Shown here: positions 1 through 8,712 of the stretch, piece by piece
Layout: every line of letters starts with the position of its first letter
How positions within the stretch are numbered: the first letter of the stretch is position 1
Source of the DNA: Hymenobacter sediminis
GTDB taxonomy: Bacteria; Bacteroidota; Bacteroidia; Cytophagales; Hymenobacteraceae
Direction: 5' to 3'
DNA: 64,000 bases
Assembly (NCBI RefSeq): GCF_003231285.1
Contig: NZ_QKNS01000002.1
Span: 526,464 to 590,463, forward strand
Translations under genes and position numbers: made by a program
The notes under the pieces: model-generated
The model's input: only the letters and a program-made list of their open reading frames with translations
Databases searched by the model: none
Told to the model about the DNA's origin: nothing

Positions 1-131
1 GTGTCTTTCTGCAGAGGGCTGGTAACCAGGAACTTTACCTTTTCTTCCTTTTCTTTCTTCTTTTCGGAGCAGCTTGTACTTCCGTACAAGAGCCCTAAGC
101 TCATAAGCATGAGCGTGAACGTTCTGTTCAT
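1..131 (-). CDS. RND efflux periplasmic adaptor subunit, N-terminal fragment (runs off left edge)
   Basis: An ATG at 131-129 on the minus strand opens a frame that stays open to the window edge, giving 43 complete codons. The product begins with a hydrophobic signal ending in a lipobox-like STSC, then a lysine/glutamate-rich linker, then KVKFLVTSPLQKD. This order (lipoprotein signal, charged linker, FLVTSPL segment) is typical of the membrane fusion protein of Bacteroidota RND multidrug efflux systems. The adaptor would bridge an inner-membrane RND pump and an outer-membrane TolC-like channel from the periplasm. Only the extreme N-terminus is visible, so the assignment rests on that pattern. 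Confidence 0.7.
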   Translation of the reverse strand, partial: MNRTFTLMLMSLGLLYGSTSCSEKKKEKEEKVKFLVTSPLQKD

Positions 132-470
132 AAGAACTATACTGGTGATCTGAAGAGATATAATTGAGGGGAGTGCGCTACCAAAGGGCAGGAGAAGGAG
201 GGGCATCAATGACCGGTGCGTGTCAGGCCGGAGCAGGTAAAACCCAGATAAAATGCGGACGCAGCATCATGTTGTCGGCTGATTAATGATGCAAAGCACT
301 TACCTCGACATGAAGACGGTATGAAGCAATCAGAAATTTGGCCGGCACGTTCGGGCCGCGGGAGGGGGTAGGGTTTAAATAGGGCATTTGCCTACCCCCG
401 CACTCGTCGCAAACCCTCACTTACTAAGGGTAGACTGCGGAAAACCCACATAAACAGATAGCATGGGGAA
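132..470. other. Intergenic region between divergent-side start of efflux adaptor and terminator of the beta-helix gene
   Basis: No convincing gene. It should hold the promoter of the minus-strand efflux adaptor gene, but I see no clear TAnnTTTG box. One plus-strand GGGTAGGG octamer lies at 366-373. The open frame at 392-598 overlaps the terminator and the end of the next gene and is not credible. Confidence 0.6.
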
Positions 471-504
471 ACAAAAAAGGCGGCCCACGGGCCGCCTTTT
501 TTGT
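471..504 (-). terminator. Rho-independent terminator of the beta-helix T9SS gene
   Basis: Perfect inverted repeat: A-run, GGCGGCCC, a short loop, GGGCCGCC, T-run. It lies 20 bases past the stop codon of the minus-strand gene at 525-3494. Both sides carry T-runs, so it can act in either direction. Confidence 0.9.
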
Positions 505-524
505 TTCTGGTAAGATGAGTTATG

Positions 525-3494
525 CTAGCGGATAACCAACCGCAAGGGCTTGCTGGGGAGCCCGGTGCCTTGCACCTGCAGCAAGTATACCCCCGCACCC
601 AAGGTAGCCGGCAGTTGCAGCGGCACTTCCAGTTGGGTGGTTTTGCTCAGGTTTTGGGTCATCACGGCGCGGCCGCTTAGGTCGCGTAGCGTTACCTGAA
701 TGGGGCCCTGGGCTGCTTTGGGTAAGCTCAGCGTCACGCGGCCAGTGCTGGTGGGGTTGGGATAGAGAGCCAGCTGGCTGGTTTGGGCCGTGGTGGTAGC
801 CAGAACGGCTGTGCGCAGGGCTACGGCTTCTACCTCAGAGTAGCGGGCACCAGTGGCGCTGGCCTGCCGCAACCGGTAAAAGGCCTGCTTCAGATTCGGT
901 AGGGCCTGATCCTGGTAGGTGTATTTGAGTGATTGAGCCGTAATGCCCCGGCTGGCTACAAAGCCAATCTGCTGCCAGGCGCTGGCGTCCGGGGAGCGTT
1001 CTACGGCATAACCGGCCGTGCTCGTTTCGCTGCTCATCGTCCACTCCAGATCCACGGTGCCGGGCTGGGGCTGCGTGGCGGTAAAGCTCGACATCTGCAC
1101 AGACAGCGGGTTGATGGTAGGGGAGAGCGAGCCGAAGGTGAAGATGCCGCTGCTGAGGGGCTGCCCCGAGGCTACTGAGCCTGCGCCTAGTGCTCCGCCC
1201 AGGGTGCCGGAGCCGGTAGTCGTCCAGGTGCTGCCCTCCAGGCGCGCTACCTGCAGATCCTGCGAAAAGTCATCAATGCCACTACGGAAGGCATTTTCCC
1301 AGTACAACTGCACCGTAACCAGGCTAGCCGCCGAGCCTTCCAGTAACCAGTGCTCTACCTGGCTAACCTCGCTCAGCGGGGTATTGGCCGTGCGGGTGGG
1401 GTAGGCGGTGGGCACGTATTCAGCCGTGAAGGAAGCAGTGGTGCTGGCCGGAGCCGAAATGCCTAGGCGCGCCCATTGCCCATCTTTTCCGAGGGGGAAC
1501 ACAAAGGCTTGCTCGCCCAGCTTGCGCAGTGGGCCCGCTACGTAGGAACCCGTATTACCCGGCGTGGCAGTAGCTTCGTTGGCAAGGGTTAGAAGGGTAG
1601 CCGCCGAAGTCTGCACTAGGCCATTCGTCAGGGTAAGAGTGCCCGTCAGGGTGAAGGGCGCGGCCAGCGTCAGGGTTTTGCCGGCAGCATTCAGGGTTAG
1701 GTTCTGCAAAGAGGTAGCACCCGTGTTGGTCAGGGTGAAGCCGCGCGTCACGTTCAATTCACCTTGGTACACCCCAGCAGCGGCGCTCAGCGTGCCGTTT
1801 TCTGCCAGCAAGTCGGCGGCTTCCTGCAACTGCGAGGCAGTGCCGGTTTGGGGGCTTTGGGCGTCGGTGTGGAGGTAGGCGAAGGTTGGCAGAGGGCCAA
1901 CGGCCGCGTCAGCATCAGTGGCCGCGTGGAGGTAGGGCGCGAAATCAACCAAGCCAGTAGGCGCCAAGCTAGATATAGGCGCGAAACCGGCATCGGGGCC
2001 GCCTAGGGTTACTACTAATCCGCCCAGGCCAGCCTCACCGCGCACGACGGCCGGCTGGTTGCTTCCCAGCCAGTTCAGGGACGCCTCTACGGGGCTGCTC
2101 AGGTTTACGGCCCGAATGGCGGTAGCGCAGCTGTCCAGCCGGTTGCCGCGGATACTGTCGCCGCTGGCAGGCACGTAGCCGTTGCGGGTCATGTTGAAGA
2201 AGGGGGTAGCACCGGTGCTGTTGGCCGGGCGGTCCTGCACCTGCACCGCAATCTGGCACTGGGCCACCACGTTGCCGAATACTTTGTTCCGGCTACCCTC
2301 TACCACTATCCCAAACCCATTGAAGAAACCTGCTGAGCTAGCAGCATCGGCCTGGAAGCCCCGGATGGTGTTGCCCTGAATGTAGGCCCCACCCGTAAGC
2401 AAGTCGCCGTTGAGGCCGCCGCCCGCGTTAATCACGTTCCGGTCCCGATCAATGAATACAATGCCTGCATGGTCGATGCTTAAGGACGCCGAAGCGCTCA
2501 GAGGCCGGGCAATGTAGTTGTTGCGCACCACGAAGCTGCCGGCCCCACCGCGCTGGCCGTTGCCGGTGCACGATTTCAGCTCCATGCCCACTGCCGCGTT
2601 GTTACGGATAGTGTTGCCTTCAATGAGAGCCGCTGGGCTGGTAAATGCTCCGTTGGCATCGCGCTGGCCCCCGGCCCCCAGAATGGCCAGGGCTGGCTCT
2701 TGGTTCTGCTCAAACCGGGAGCCCCGAATAATCAGCCCGCTTACGCTGCCATCGTTCACGTCAATTCCGCTCCGGCGGTTGCCCTCGAACACCCCGTTCT
2801 CAATCAGGATGTTCTGCTTGTGTCCGTTCACTAGGAACAGGCCTCGGCCGGCACCGTTGCTGGTGGTGTTAGCCCCCTCGGCGCTGCGGGAGGCAGTTAC
2901 CCGCCGGAACGTCAGGTTTTGCACGCCACCCAAACTGTTCCAGAAAATGCCGCACTGGCGGTTGGCCACAGCTTCCACATCTTCCAGCAACACGTTGGCC
3001 CGGGCCGCACCGTCGGTTTGCAGGCCGAAGTCGTAGGCGCGCAGGGTCAGGTCGGCAATGGTAAGTGGCTGCGCGCTGGTACCGCCGCTGGCCGTAAGCA
3101 GCAGCCCTACTTCGGTGGTCTGAGTAGGAGCGGGCTGCAGGCCGCCATCAAAGATAGTGGCACGGGTAGGGGCCGCCGAGGCAGTGCCTGCGCCCTGGAG
3201 GTTCACATTTTTGTTGAGTACGATGCGCTCTGTGTACGTGCCGGCATCAATAAAAATGGTTTGCACTTCGGGGCCGGCCTGGGCGAGGGCGCGGGCTACC
3301 GTAGCATAGGGTGCTGCTGCCGAGCCATTGCCCGTAGCGTCGTTGCCAGGGGCCGTCGTGAAGACGTCGCCGGTAGTGGCTGCATCGTTCACATAGAGGC
3401 CAGGCGCGCTACCCGTGGTCTGGGCGCTGGCCTGCCCAACCGTCAGGCCTAATCCCAGCAAAAATGGACTTAAATGAGGTAAGAATGTCTTCAT
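525..3494 (-). CDS. Right-handed beta-helix surface protein with T9SS type A sorting domain
   Basis: 989-residue exported protein. Residues 1-25 are a signal peptide ending ASAQ. Residues 30-520 look like a right-handed parallel beta-helix: a DUF1565-like opening (YATVARALAQAG, IFIDAGTYTERI) followed by many repeats of the I-x-G-N-x-I type. A second short repeat region (about 535-700) is followed by a module common in Bacteroidota surface proteins and a fibronectin-like stretch (YAVERSPDASAWQQIG). The C-terminal 80 residues start with LALYPNPTSTGRV and end in a basic tail, the type A signal for the type IX secretion system, so it should be displayed or released outside the cell. A pectinase- or adhesin-like role is possible but no catalytic site is evident. 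Confidence 0.85.
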   Translation of the reverse strand: MKTFLPHLSPFLLGLGLTVGQASAQTTGSAPGLYVNDAATTGDVFTTAPGNDATGNGSAAAPYATVARALAQAGPEVQTIFIDAGTYTERIVLNKNVNLQGAGTASAAPTRATIFDGGLQPAPTQTTEVGLLLTASGGTSAQPLTIADLTLRAYDFGLQTDGAARANVLLEDVEAVANRQCGIFWNSLGGVQNLTFRRVTASRSAEGANTTSNGAGRGLFLVNGHKQNILIENGVFEGNRRSGIDVNDGSVSGLIIRGSRFEQNQEPALAILGAGGQRDANGAFTSPAALIEGNTIRNNAAVGMELKSCTGNGQRGGAGSFVVRNNYIARPLSASASLSIDHAGIVFIDRDRNVINAGGGLNGDLLTGGAYIQGNTIRGFQADAASSAGFFNGFGIVVEGSRNKVFGNVVAQCQIAVQVQDRPANSTGATPFFNMTRNGYVPASGDSIRGNRLDSCATAIRAVNLSSPVEASLNWLGSNQPAVVRGEAGLGGLVVTLGGPDAGFAPISSLAPTGLVDFAPYLHAATDADAAVGPLPTFAYLHTDAQSPQTGTASQLQEAADLLAENGTLSAAAGVYQGELNVTRGFTLTNTGATSLQNLTLNAAGKTLTLAAPFTLTGTLTLTNGLVQTSAATLLTLANEATATPGNTGSYVAGPLRKLGEQAFVFPLGKDGQWARLGISAPASTTASFTAEYVPTAYPTRTANTPLSEVSQVEHWLLEGSAASLVTVQLYWENAFRSGIDDFSQDLQVARLEGSTWTTTGSGTLGGALGAGSVASGQPLSSGIFTFGSLSPTINPLSVQMSSFTATQPQPGTVDLEWTMSSETSTAGYAVERSPDASAWQQIGFVASRGITAQSLKYTYQDQALPNLKQAFYRLRQASATGARYSEVEAVALRTAVLATTTAQTSQLALYPNPTSTGRVTLSLPKAAQGPIQVTLRDLSGRAVMTQNLSKTTQLEVPLQLPATLGAGVYLLQVQGTGLPSKPLRLVIR

Positions 3495-3847
3495 GCAATA
3501 AGATGTAAATCAGGGCTTTGCTTGTGGCTGCAAAGGTCGGATAAAATGAGAAAAGTATAATCGATAAAGTAGGCGTGTATAAGAAAGGCTGGGCTCTCAG
3601 AACGGGCTTGCTGCTCTATATATGGGAAAATGTTAGTGTATACCTGCTCTGTCGCATCCTATAAGTGGAATAAGCGGCTTAGTTGGTTATTAATTTTATT
3701 ATAGAACTGATAAAAATCAGTTTTCCGGTACTTCGGAGCAGGACGCATAGGCAGCCAAGACGGCCTTGCCGGCCGCTATGGAAAGTCAGCAGGAAGTAGC
3801 CGTTCCGTAAAACCAGACGAGTCTGGCGTCGCGCGCAGGTTCCTGCC
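3495..3847. other. Intergenic region between divergent beta-helix gene and dnaG
   Basis: 353 bases without a credible gene, and distinctly A/T-rich around 3540-3720. It must contain the promoters of both divergent genes. The only recognisable element is the TACCTTTG box just before dnaG, listed separately. Confidence 0.6.
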
Positions 3848-3855
3848 TACCTTTG
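3848..3855 (+). promoter_or_regulatory. Bacteroidota -7 box TACCTTTG for dnaG
   Basis: Exact match to TAnnTTTG, the -7 element read by the Bacteroidota housekeeping sigma factor. It ends 8 bases before the dnaG ATG, so transcription would start only a few bases upstream of translation. No clear TTG -33 element is seen at the usual spacing. Confidence 0.5.
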
Positions 3856-3863
3856 TAGGTAGT

Positions 3864-5936
3864 ATGGCCCGCATCCCGAAAGAAACCGTTGATCAGATCA
3901 TCCACCACGCCGATATAGTGGAGGTAGTCGGCGACTTTGTGTCGTTGAAGCGCAAGGGCCAGAATATGTGGGCCTGCTGCCCGTTTCACCACGAGAAGTC
4001 GCCGAGTTTCTCAGTAGCGCCGGCCAAGGGGCTGTACAAGTGCTTCGGGTGCGGCAAGGCTGGGGGGGTAGTCCAGTTCATCATGGACATTGAGGGCACC
4101 AGCTACGTGGAGGCCCTGAAATACCTGGCCAAGAAGTATGGGATTGATGTTGAAGAGGAAGAAAAGACGCCCGAGCAGCAGCTGGCCCAAAACGAAAAAG
4201 ACTCCCAGTACATCGTTTCCAACTGGGCCAAGGACCACTACCACCGCCTGCTGCTAAACACTGATGAAGGCCAGGGCATTGGGTTGAGCTACCTGCGCCA
4301 GCGCGGCCTCAACCAGACGACTATCAAAACCTTCGAGCTGGGCTACTCCCTCGACCAGTGGGACGACCTACTGAAATCGGCGGAAAAGGCAGGCTTCGAG
4401 CGCAAGTACCTCGAGAAAACTGGCCTCGTCATCACGAAGGAAGATGACCAGGGCCACGACACCGGCCGCCGCTACGACCGGTTCCGGGGCCGTGTGATGT
4501 TCCCGATTCACAACGTATCGGGCCGCGTAATTGGCTTCGGGGCGCGCACGCTCAAGCCCAACGATAAAACGGCCAAGTACCTCAACTCGCCGGAGTCGGA
4601 AATCTACCACAAGTCCGATGTACTTTATGGGCTTTACCAGGGGCGGCAGGCCATCCGCACGGAGGAGCTGTGCTACCTGGTAGAGGGCTACCTCGATGTG
4701 CTGAGTTTGCACCAAGGCGGCATCAAGAACGTGGTGGCTTCGTCGGGAACCTCACTCACCGACGGGCAAATCCGCCTTATCAAGCGCTACACCGACAACG
4801 TAACGGTGCTCTACGACGGCGACGCGGCCGGCATCCGGGCCTCGTTGCGGGGTATTGATATGCTCCTGGAAGGCGGCCTGAACGTGCGCGTGGTGCTGTT
4901 CCCCGACGGCGACGACCCGGACAGCTACATCCGAAAAGTAGGCGACCAGCGTTTCAAGGACCACCTCGAAAACGCCAGCCAGGACTTTATTCAGTTTAAA
5001 ACGGATTTGGTAAGCCGCGAGGCCGCCCAGGACCCCGTGAAGAAGGCCGAGGCCATCCGGGAGGTGCTGCAAAGCATCAGCAAAGTACCCGACCCGATTA
5101 AGCGGCAGGTTTTTCTGCAGCAAACGTCGCAGGCCTTCAGCATTGATGAGCAGGTCCTGATTTCGGAGTATAACAAGCTGGTACGCAACGCCTCGGGCAA
5201 GGCGGCCGGCGGGGCTTCGGGCAGTAGCAGTGGGGTAGGGGCCAGCGGCAGTTCGGCCTTGCCGACTCCGGCCGCTACCCCCCGCCCGGCCCCAAGGCCG
5301 ATGAGCCCCGAGGAGGAAGCCGAAGCCCTAATGTACGGGGCCTCGCCCGAAGACCTGATGGGCGGCGGTGGCGACCTGCTGGCCATTACCAAGGAGGACC
5401 TGGAGCCCGTGCCCGACGTGCTGGAGCAGTGCGAGCGGGAAATTGTGCGCCTGCTGCTGCTGTACTCGCCCCAGCCCTTGGCCCCCGACATCAGCGTGGC
5501 CCAGTACCTGCTGCAGCAACTCGATACGCCCTTCAAAACCGGTATTTACGCCGATTTGCTCCACCTATGTCAGGAGGAAATGAATCAGGGACGCTGGCCC
5601 GAAGTGCGCACCCTCATCCAGCACGGCCGCTCTGATATTCGGGCCCTAGTGGCGGAGCTGGCCACGGAGAAGTACGAGCTGAGCCCCAACTGGACAACGC
5701 ACCAGATTTACGTGCCCCGGGAGCTGGATTTGCTGCAAACCGCCTGCGACAATGCCATTCTGCGCTTCAACAAAGTAAATGTGGAGCGTGCCCTGGCCGA
5801 GCACATGGAAGCCCTGCGTCGCCCCATGGATGAGGCTGCCCTAGACGAGCATCTGACCAACATTCGCCTGCTCAAGCAGATGGATAACCAACTGGCTAAC
5901 CTGCTAGGCACTGTCATTCCGCGGGCTGCTATGTAA
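3864..5936 (+). CDS. dnaG: DNA primase
   Basis: 690-residue primase that makes RNA primers for lagging-strand synthesis in the replisome. The N-terminal zinc-binding domain has C39, H42, C60 and C63 (CPFHHEKSPSF then CFGCGKAGG). The catalytic core has the Toprim acidic residues in VEGYLDVLSL (near 272) and LYDGDAAG (near 316). A low-complexity Gly/Ser/Ala/Pro linker (about 435-480) leads to the C-terminal helicase-binding domain. The ATG at 3864 fits the family N-terminus. There is no Shine-Dalgarno site and the leader appears to be very short. It stands alone rather than in the rpsU-dnaG-rpoD arrangement of proteobacteria. Confidence 0.97.
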   Translation: MARIPKETVDQIIHHADIVEVVGDFVSLKRKGQNMWACCPFHHEKSPSFSVAPAKGLYKCFGCGKAGGVVQFIMDIEGTSYVEALKYLAKKYGIDVEEEEKTPEQQLAQNEKDSQYIVSNWAKDHYHRLLLNTDEGQGIGLSYLRQRGLNQTTIKTFELGYSLDQWDDLLKSAEKAGFERKYLEKTGLVITKEDDQGHDTGRRYDRFRGRVMFPIHNVSGRVIGFGARTLKPNDKTAKYLNSPESEIYHKSDVLYGLYQGRQAIRTEELCYLVEGYLDVLSLHQGGIKNVVASSGTSLTDGQIRLIKRYTDNVTVLYDGDAAGIRASLRGIDMLLEGGLNVRVVLFPDGDDPDSYIRKVGDQRFKDHLENASQDFIQFKTDLVSREAAQDPVKKAEAIREVLQSISKVPDPIKRQVFLQQTSQAFSIDEQVLISEYNKLVRNASGKAAGGASGSSSGVGASGSSALPTPAATPRPAPRPMSPEEEAEALMYGASPEDLMGGGGDLLAITKEDLEPVPDVLEQCEREIVRLLLLYSPQPLAPDISVAQYLLQQLDTPFKTGIYADLLHLCQEEMNQGRWPEVRTLIQHGRSDIRALVAELATEKYELSPNWTTHQIYVPRELDLLQTACDNAILRFNKVNVERALAEHMEALRRPMDEAALDEHLTNIRLLKQMDNQLANLLGTVIPRAAM

Positions 5937-6030
5937 ACGGGTTTGCGGCATGGGGTGGGGTAGGAAACTGGCCTGGCTATCGGTGGGCAGTGGTTCTTCT
6001 TTGTAGCTTTACGCGCCTCACCAGCTCCTT

Positions 6031-7263
6031 TTGCCTGTGCACATCCTCCAGCTCTGTCCGCGCGTTCCGTATCCGCCCACCGATGGCGGGGCCATTGCCA
6101 TGTACGACGTAACGGCGGGCCTGAGCCGGGCGGGGCACCAGGTAACGGTACTGGCCCTGAACACGCCCAAACACCACCAGCCCGCCAACGTGCTCGACCA
6201 CCTGGGCTCCCTGGTGCGCCTGATTCCGGTGGACGTGGACACGCGCCTCTCGCCGGTGAAAGCCCTGCGGAACCTGCTGTTCAGTGAGTTGCCTTACAAC
6301 ATTGAGCGGTTTGTGAGCCCGGCGGTGGTAGCGCGGTTACAGGACGTCCTGAGCACGGAAACCATTGATGTAATTCAGGTGGAAGGCGGTCTGGTTTCGT
6401 GGTACGTGGATACGGTGCAGCGCCTGGCACCCGGTATTCCGGTGGTGCTGCGGGCTCACAATGTGGAGTACACCATCTGGCAGATGCTGGCCGAGCGCGA
6501 AACCAACGTGCTCAAACGCTTCTACCTAAGTCACCTGGCCAAACGCCTGCGCCGCTTCGAACACCAGACGTTGCCCCGCTTCGATGCCGTAGCCGCCATT
6601 ACCGAGCCCGACCAGCGCCGCCTGCGGGAGCTGGGCTGCCAGGAGCCAGTAGTATTCGTGCCCGCCGGCGTCGATTTGAACCGGTTTCAGCGCGACCCCG
6701 CCATCCGGCCCAAACCGCGTACCCTGTTCATGATTGGCTCCCTGGACTGGCTACCTAACCAAGAGGGCGTGGACTGGCTGCTGCGCGAGGTGTGGCCCAA
6801 AGCCCATGAGCTATACCCCGAGCTTGAGCTGCACATTGCCGGCAAGGAAACCCCACCTCACATCCGCAACCTGAACCTTCCCGGCGTTACTATTCACGGC
6901 TTCGTGGAGTCGGCGGCGGAGTTTATGCAGCAGTACGAGGTGATGCTGGTGCCCTTGCTCAGTGGGGGCGGTATGCGCATTAAAATCATCGAAGGCATGG
7001 CCCTGGGCAAGTGCATTATCAGCACTGGCCTGGGTTCGGAGGGTATTCACGTGCGCGACAACTTTGATATTGTGCTCTGCGACGAGCCCTTGGAGTGGAT
7101 TGAGCGCTTGGGCCGCTACTACCGCGGCGAGCTAGGCCAGCAGGACATTGGCGAAGAAGCTGCCCGCACCATTGCCCGCCTCTACGACAACCGCCGGGTC
7201 GTGGAAAGCTTCCTTGATCTGTACACCATCCTGACGCCCCAACCCCGTGCTGCCACTCGTTGA
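6031..7263 (+). CDS. Glycosyltransferase family 4-like protein (GT-B fold)
   Basis: 410-residue cytosolic glycosyltransferase with two Rossmann-like domains. The N-terminus has the glycine-rich loop PPTDGGAIAMYD typical of acceptor domains. The C-terminal half has GGGMRIKIIEGMALGKCII (about 310-330), which carries the E-x7-E-type donor site of GT4 enzymes. It would transfer a sugar from a nucleotide-sugar to a lipid or polysaccharide acceptor; the substrate cannot be read. The start is TTG at 6031 or GTG at 6037. A near-consensus -7 box, TAGCTTTA, lies at 6004-6011. Its last 17 bases overlap the next glycosyltransferase gene, so the two are probably translationally coupled. Confidence 0.85.
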   Translation: MPVHILQLCPRVPYPPTDGGAIAMYDVTAGLSRAGHQVTVLALNTPKHHQPANVLDHLGSLVRLIPVDVDTRLSPVKALRNLLFSELPYNIERFVSPAVVARLQDVLSTETIDVIQVEGGLVSWYVDTVQRLAPGIPVVLRAHNVEYTIWQMLAERETNVLKRFYLSHLAKRLRRFEHQTLPRFDAVAAITEPDQRRLRELGCQEPVVFVPAGVDLNRFQRDPAIRPKPRTLFMIGSLDWLPNQEGVDWLLREVWPKAHELYPELELHIAGKETPPHIRNLNLPGVTIHGFVESAAEFMQQYEVMLVPLLSGGGMRIKIIEGMALGKCIISTGLGSEGIHVRDNFDIVLCDEPLEWIERLGRYYRGELGQQDIGEEAARTIARLYDNRRVVESFLDLYTILTPQPRAATR

Positions 7264-8452
7264 TGCCGGGGTTGCGGCCGTGCTTTGGGGTAGCCTGCTG
7301 CTGGTAGCGCACACCTATGTGCTGTTTCCGTTGCTTCTGTCGCGCCTGGCCCGCGGCCGTCGGCAAAACCGGCAGGTGTATCAGCCCGCTGACCCGGAGC
7401 TCCCCCGCGTGGATATTCTGCTGGCCGTGTACAACGAGGAGCAGGTGATAGAGGAGAAGATTCGCTCCACGTTTACTACCACCTATCCGCTCGATAAGCT
7501 CACTTTTTACATCGGCTCCGATAACTCCCAAGATCAGACGAACGCCCTGATAACCCGGCTGGCCGCCCACCACCCCGGCCTGCAGTTCCGGCCCTTTCAC
7601 CAGCGCACTGGTAAGCCCGGCGTCATGGAGGCCTTGTCGGCCGAGGCTACGGCTCCCGTGTTGGTACTGACGGATGCCAACGTATTCTTCACCCCCGATA
7701 CCCTTTATCACCTCGTCAAGCACTTCCGAAACCCGCGCATCGGGCAAGTGGGCGGCAACATCCTCAACCCCGACAGCCAGCACACCGGCATTTCAGGTCA
7801 GGAAAAAGCCTATCTGGAGCGCGAAAACCTTCTGAAATACCAGGAAGGCGTTGTGTGGGGTGCGATGATTGGGGCCTTTGGGGGGTGCTTTGCCGTCCGC
7901 CGAGCCTGCTACTACCCGGCCCCACGTTCCTTTATCGTCGATGACTTTTTTATCTCGATGGCCGTGCTGCAGGAGGGCTATCAGGCCATCAACGAGCTGG
8001 AGGCCATTTGCCACGAGGACGTATCGGATAAGCTGCCGGAGGAGTTCCGGCGCAAAGCCCGCATTTCAACTGGTAACTTCCAGAACTTAGTGGCGTTCCG
8101 GCGCCTGCTGTGGCCGCCCTGGCGGGGCGTGAGCTTCGCATACTGGTCGCACAAGGTGCTGCGTTGGCTGACGCCCCTGCTGCTAGTGCTGATGCTACTG
8201 AGCAACCTGGTGCTGGTGCTACGCGGGGCAGGCTGGTTTTACCAACTCATGCTGGCTGGGCAGATAGCGGCCCCGGCCGTGCTGCTTCTGGACTCGGCCT
8301 TGCACCGCCTGAATGTACATTTCCGGCTCTTGCGCTTCATCACCCACTTTTATAGCATGAATATGGCTCTGCTGGTGGGCCTGTGGCGCTTCCTGAAAGG
8401 AGTAAAAACCACCGTCTGGGAGCCTACCCAACGGTTTCAGCACAAAGGGTGA
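7247..8452 (+). CDS. Membrane-anchored family 2 glycosyltransferase
   Basis: 401-residue processive-type GT2 enzyme. An N-terminal membrane segment is followed by a GT-A catalytic domain with DILLAVYNEE, the DxD-like TDANVFF (near 142), the acceptor-site DDFFISM (near 231) and RRKARISTGNFQNL, which occupies the place of the QxxRW motif. Three further hydrophobic segments close the protein (about 295-385). The architecture resembles cellulose/hyaluronan synthase-like enzymes acting at the inner face of the cytoplasmic membrane. The GTG start lies inside the preceding glycosyltransferase gene; no in-frame ATG would preserve the N-terminal segment. The two enzymes probably act in one exopolysaccharide or glycolipid pathway, but no export genes are nearby. 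Confidence 0.87.
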   Translation: MLPLVDAGVAAVLWGSLLLVAHTYVLFPLLLSRLARGRRQNRQVYQPADPELPRVDILLAVYNEEQVIEEKIRSTFTTTYPLDKLTFYIGSDNSQDQTNALITRLAAHHPGLQFRPFHQRTGKPGVMEALSAEATAPVLVLTDANVFFTPDTLYHLVKHFRNPRIGQVGGNILNPDSQHTGISGQEKAYLERENLLKYQEGVVWGAMIGAFGGCFAVRRACYYPAPRSFIVDDFFISMAVLQEGYQAINELEAICHEDVSDKLPEEFRRKARISTGNFQNLVAFRRLLWPPWRGVSFAYWSHKVLRWLTPLLLVLMLLSNLVLVLRGAGWFYQLMLAGQIAAPAVLLLDSALHRLNVHFRLLRFITHFYSMNMALLVGLWRFLKGVKTTVWEPTQRFQHKG

Positions 8453-8490
8453 GGTAGGGTGATGAGGTGATAGGGGACAGGGTAAGGGCA

Positions 8491-8588
8491 CGTCATGTCG
8501 AGCTGGTCGAGACATCTCGCGTGCTGATGTCGCCAGAGTAATCTGATTACCATTGCACGCGAGATGTCTCGACCAGCTCGACATGACG
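8491..8588. repeat. Long palindromic repeat, family 1 copy A
   Basis: Perfect inverted repeat with 34-base arms (8491-8524 and 8555-8588) around a 30-base spacer. The arms contain CGTCATGTCGAGC and GACATCTCGC. A second family member with matching but compensated differences is at 40835-40934. There is no T-run. It lies in a convergent junction. Confidence 0.92.
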
Positions 8589-8620
8589 TGTTTGTGGCTC
8601 TTCATAGGTTGGCACTCAGA

Positions 8621-8691
8621 AAGCACTTCACCCACCGGAGGAGGGGTAGAAAGTGAGTTTTCCTACCCCTCCTCCGGTGGGTGAAGTGCTT
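8621..8691. repeat. Long perfect palindrome
   Basis: Perfect inverted repeat with 29-base arms (8621-8649 and 8663-8691) and a 13-base spacer. The arms contain CACTTCACCCACCGG. It lies between the family 1 palindrome and the stop codon of the convergent lipoprotein gene. It could form a strong hairpin in RNA from either strand but has no T-run, so a terminator role is uncertain. Confidence 0.9.
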
Positions 8692-8712
8692 GCATAGTGA
8701 GCCTAAGAAAGC

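Noticed and set aside
392..598. 68-codon minus-strand frame at the left edge
   Set aside because: It runs across the terminator and into the stop region of the beta-helix gene, has no signal or domain and Cys-rich random composition.
7283..7350. Signal peptide on the second glycosyltransferase
   Set aside because: The hydrophobic N-terminus fits a membrane anchor of processive GT2 enzymes; there is no cleavage site and the catalytic domain must face the cytosol.
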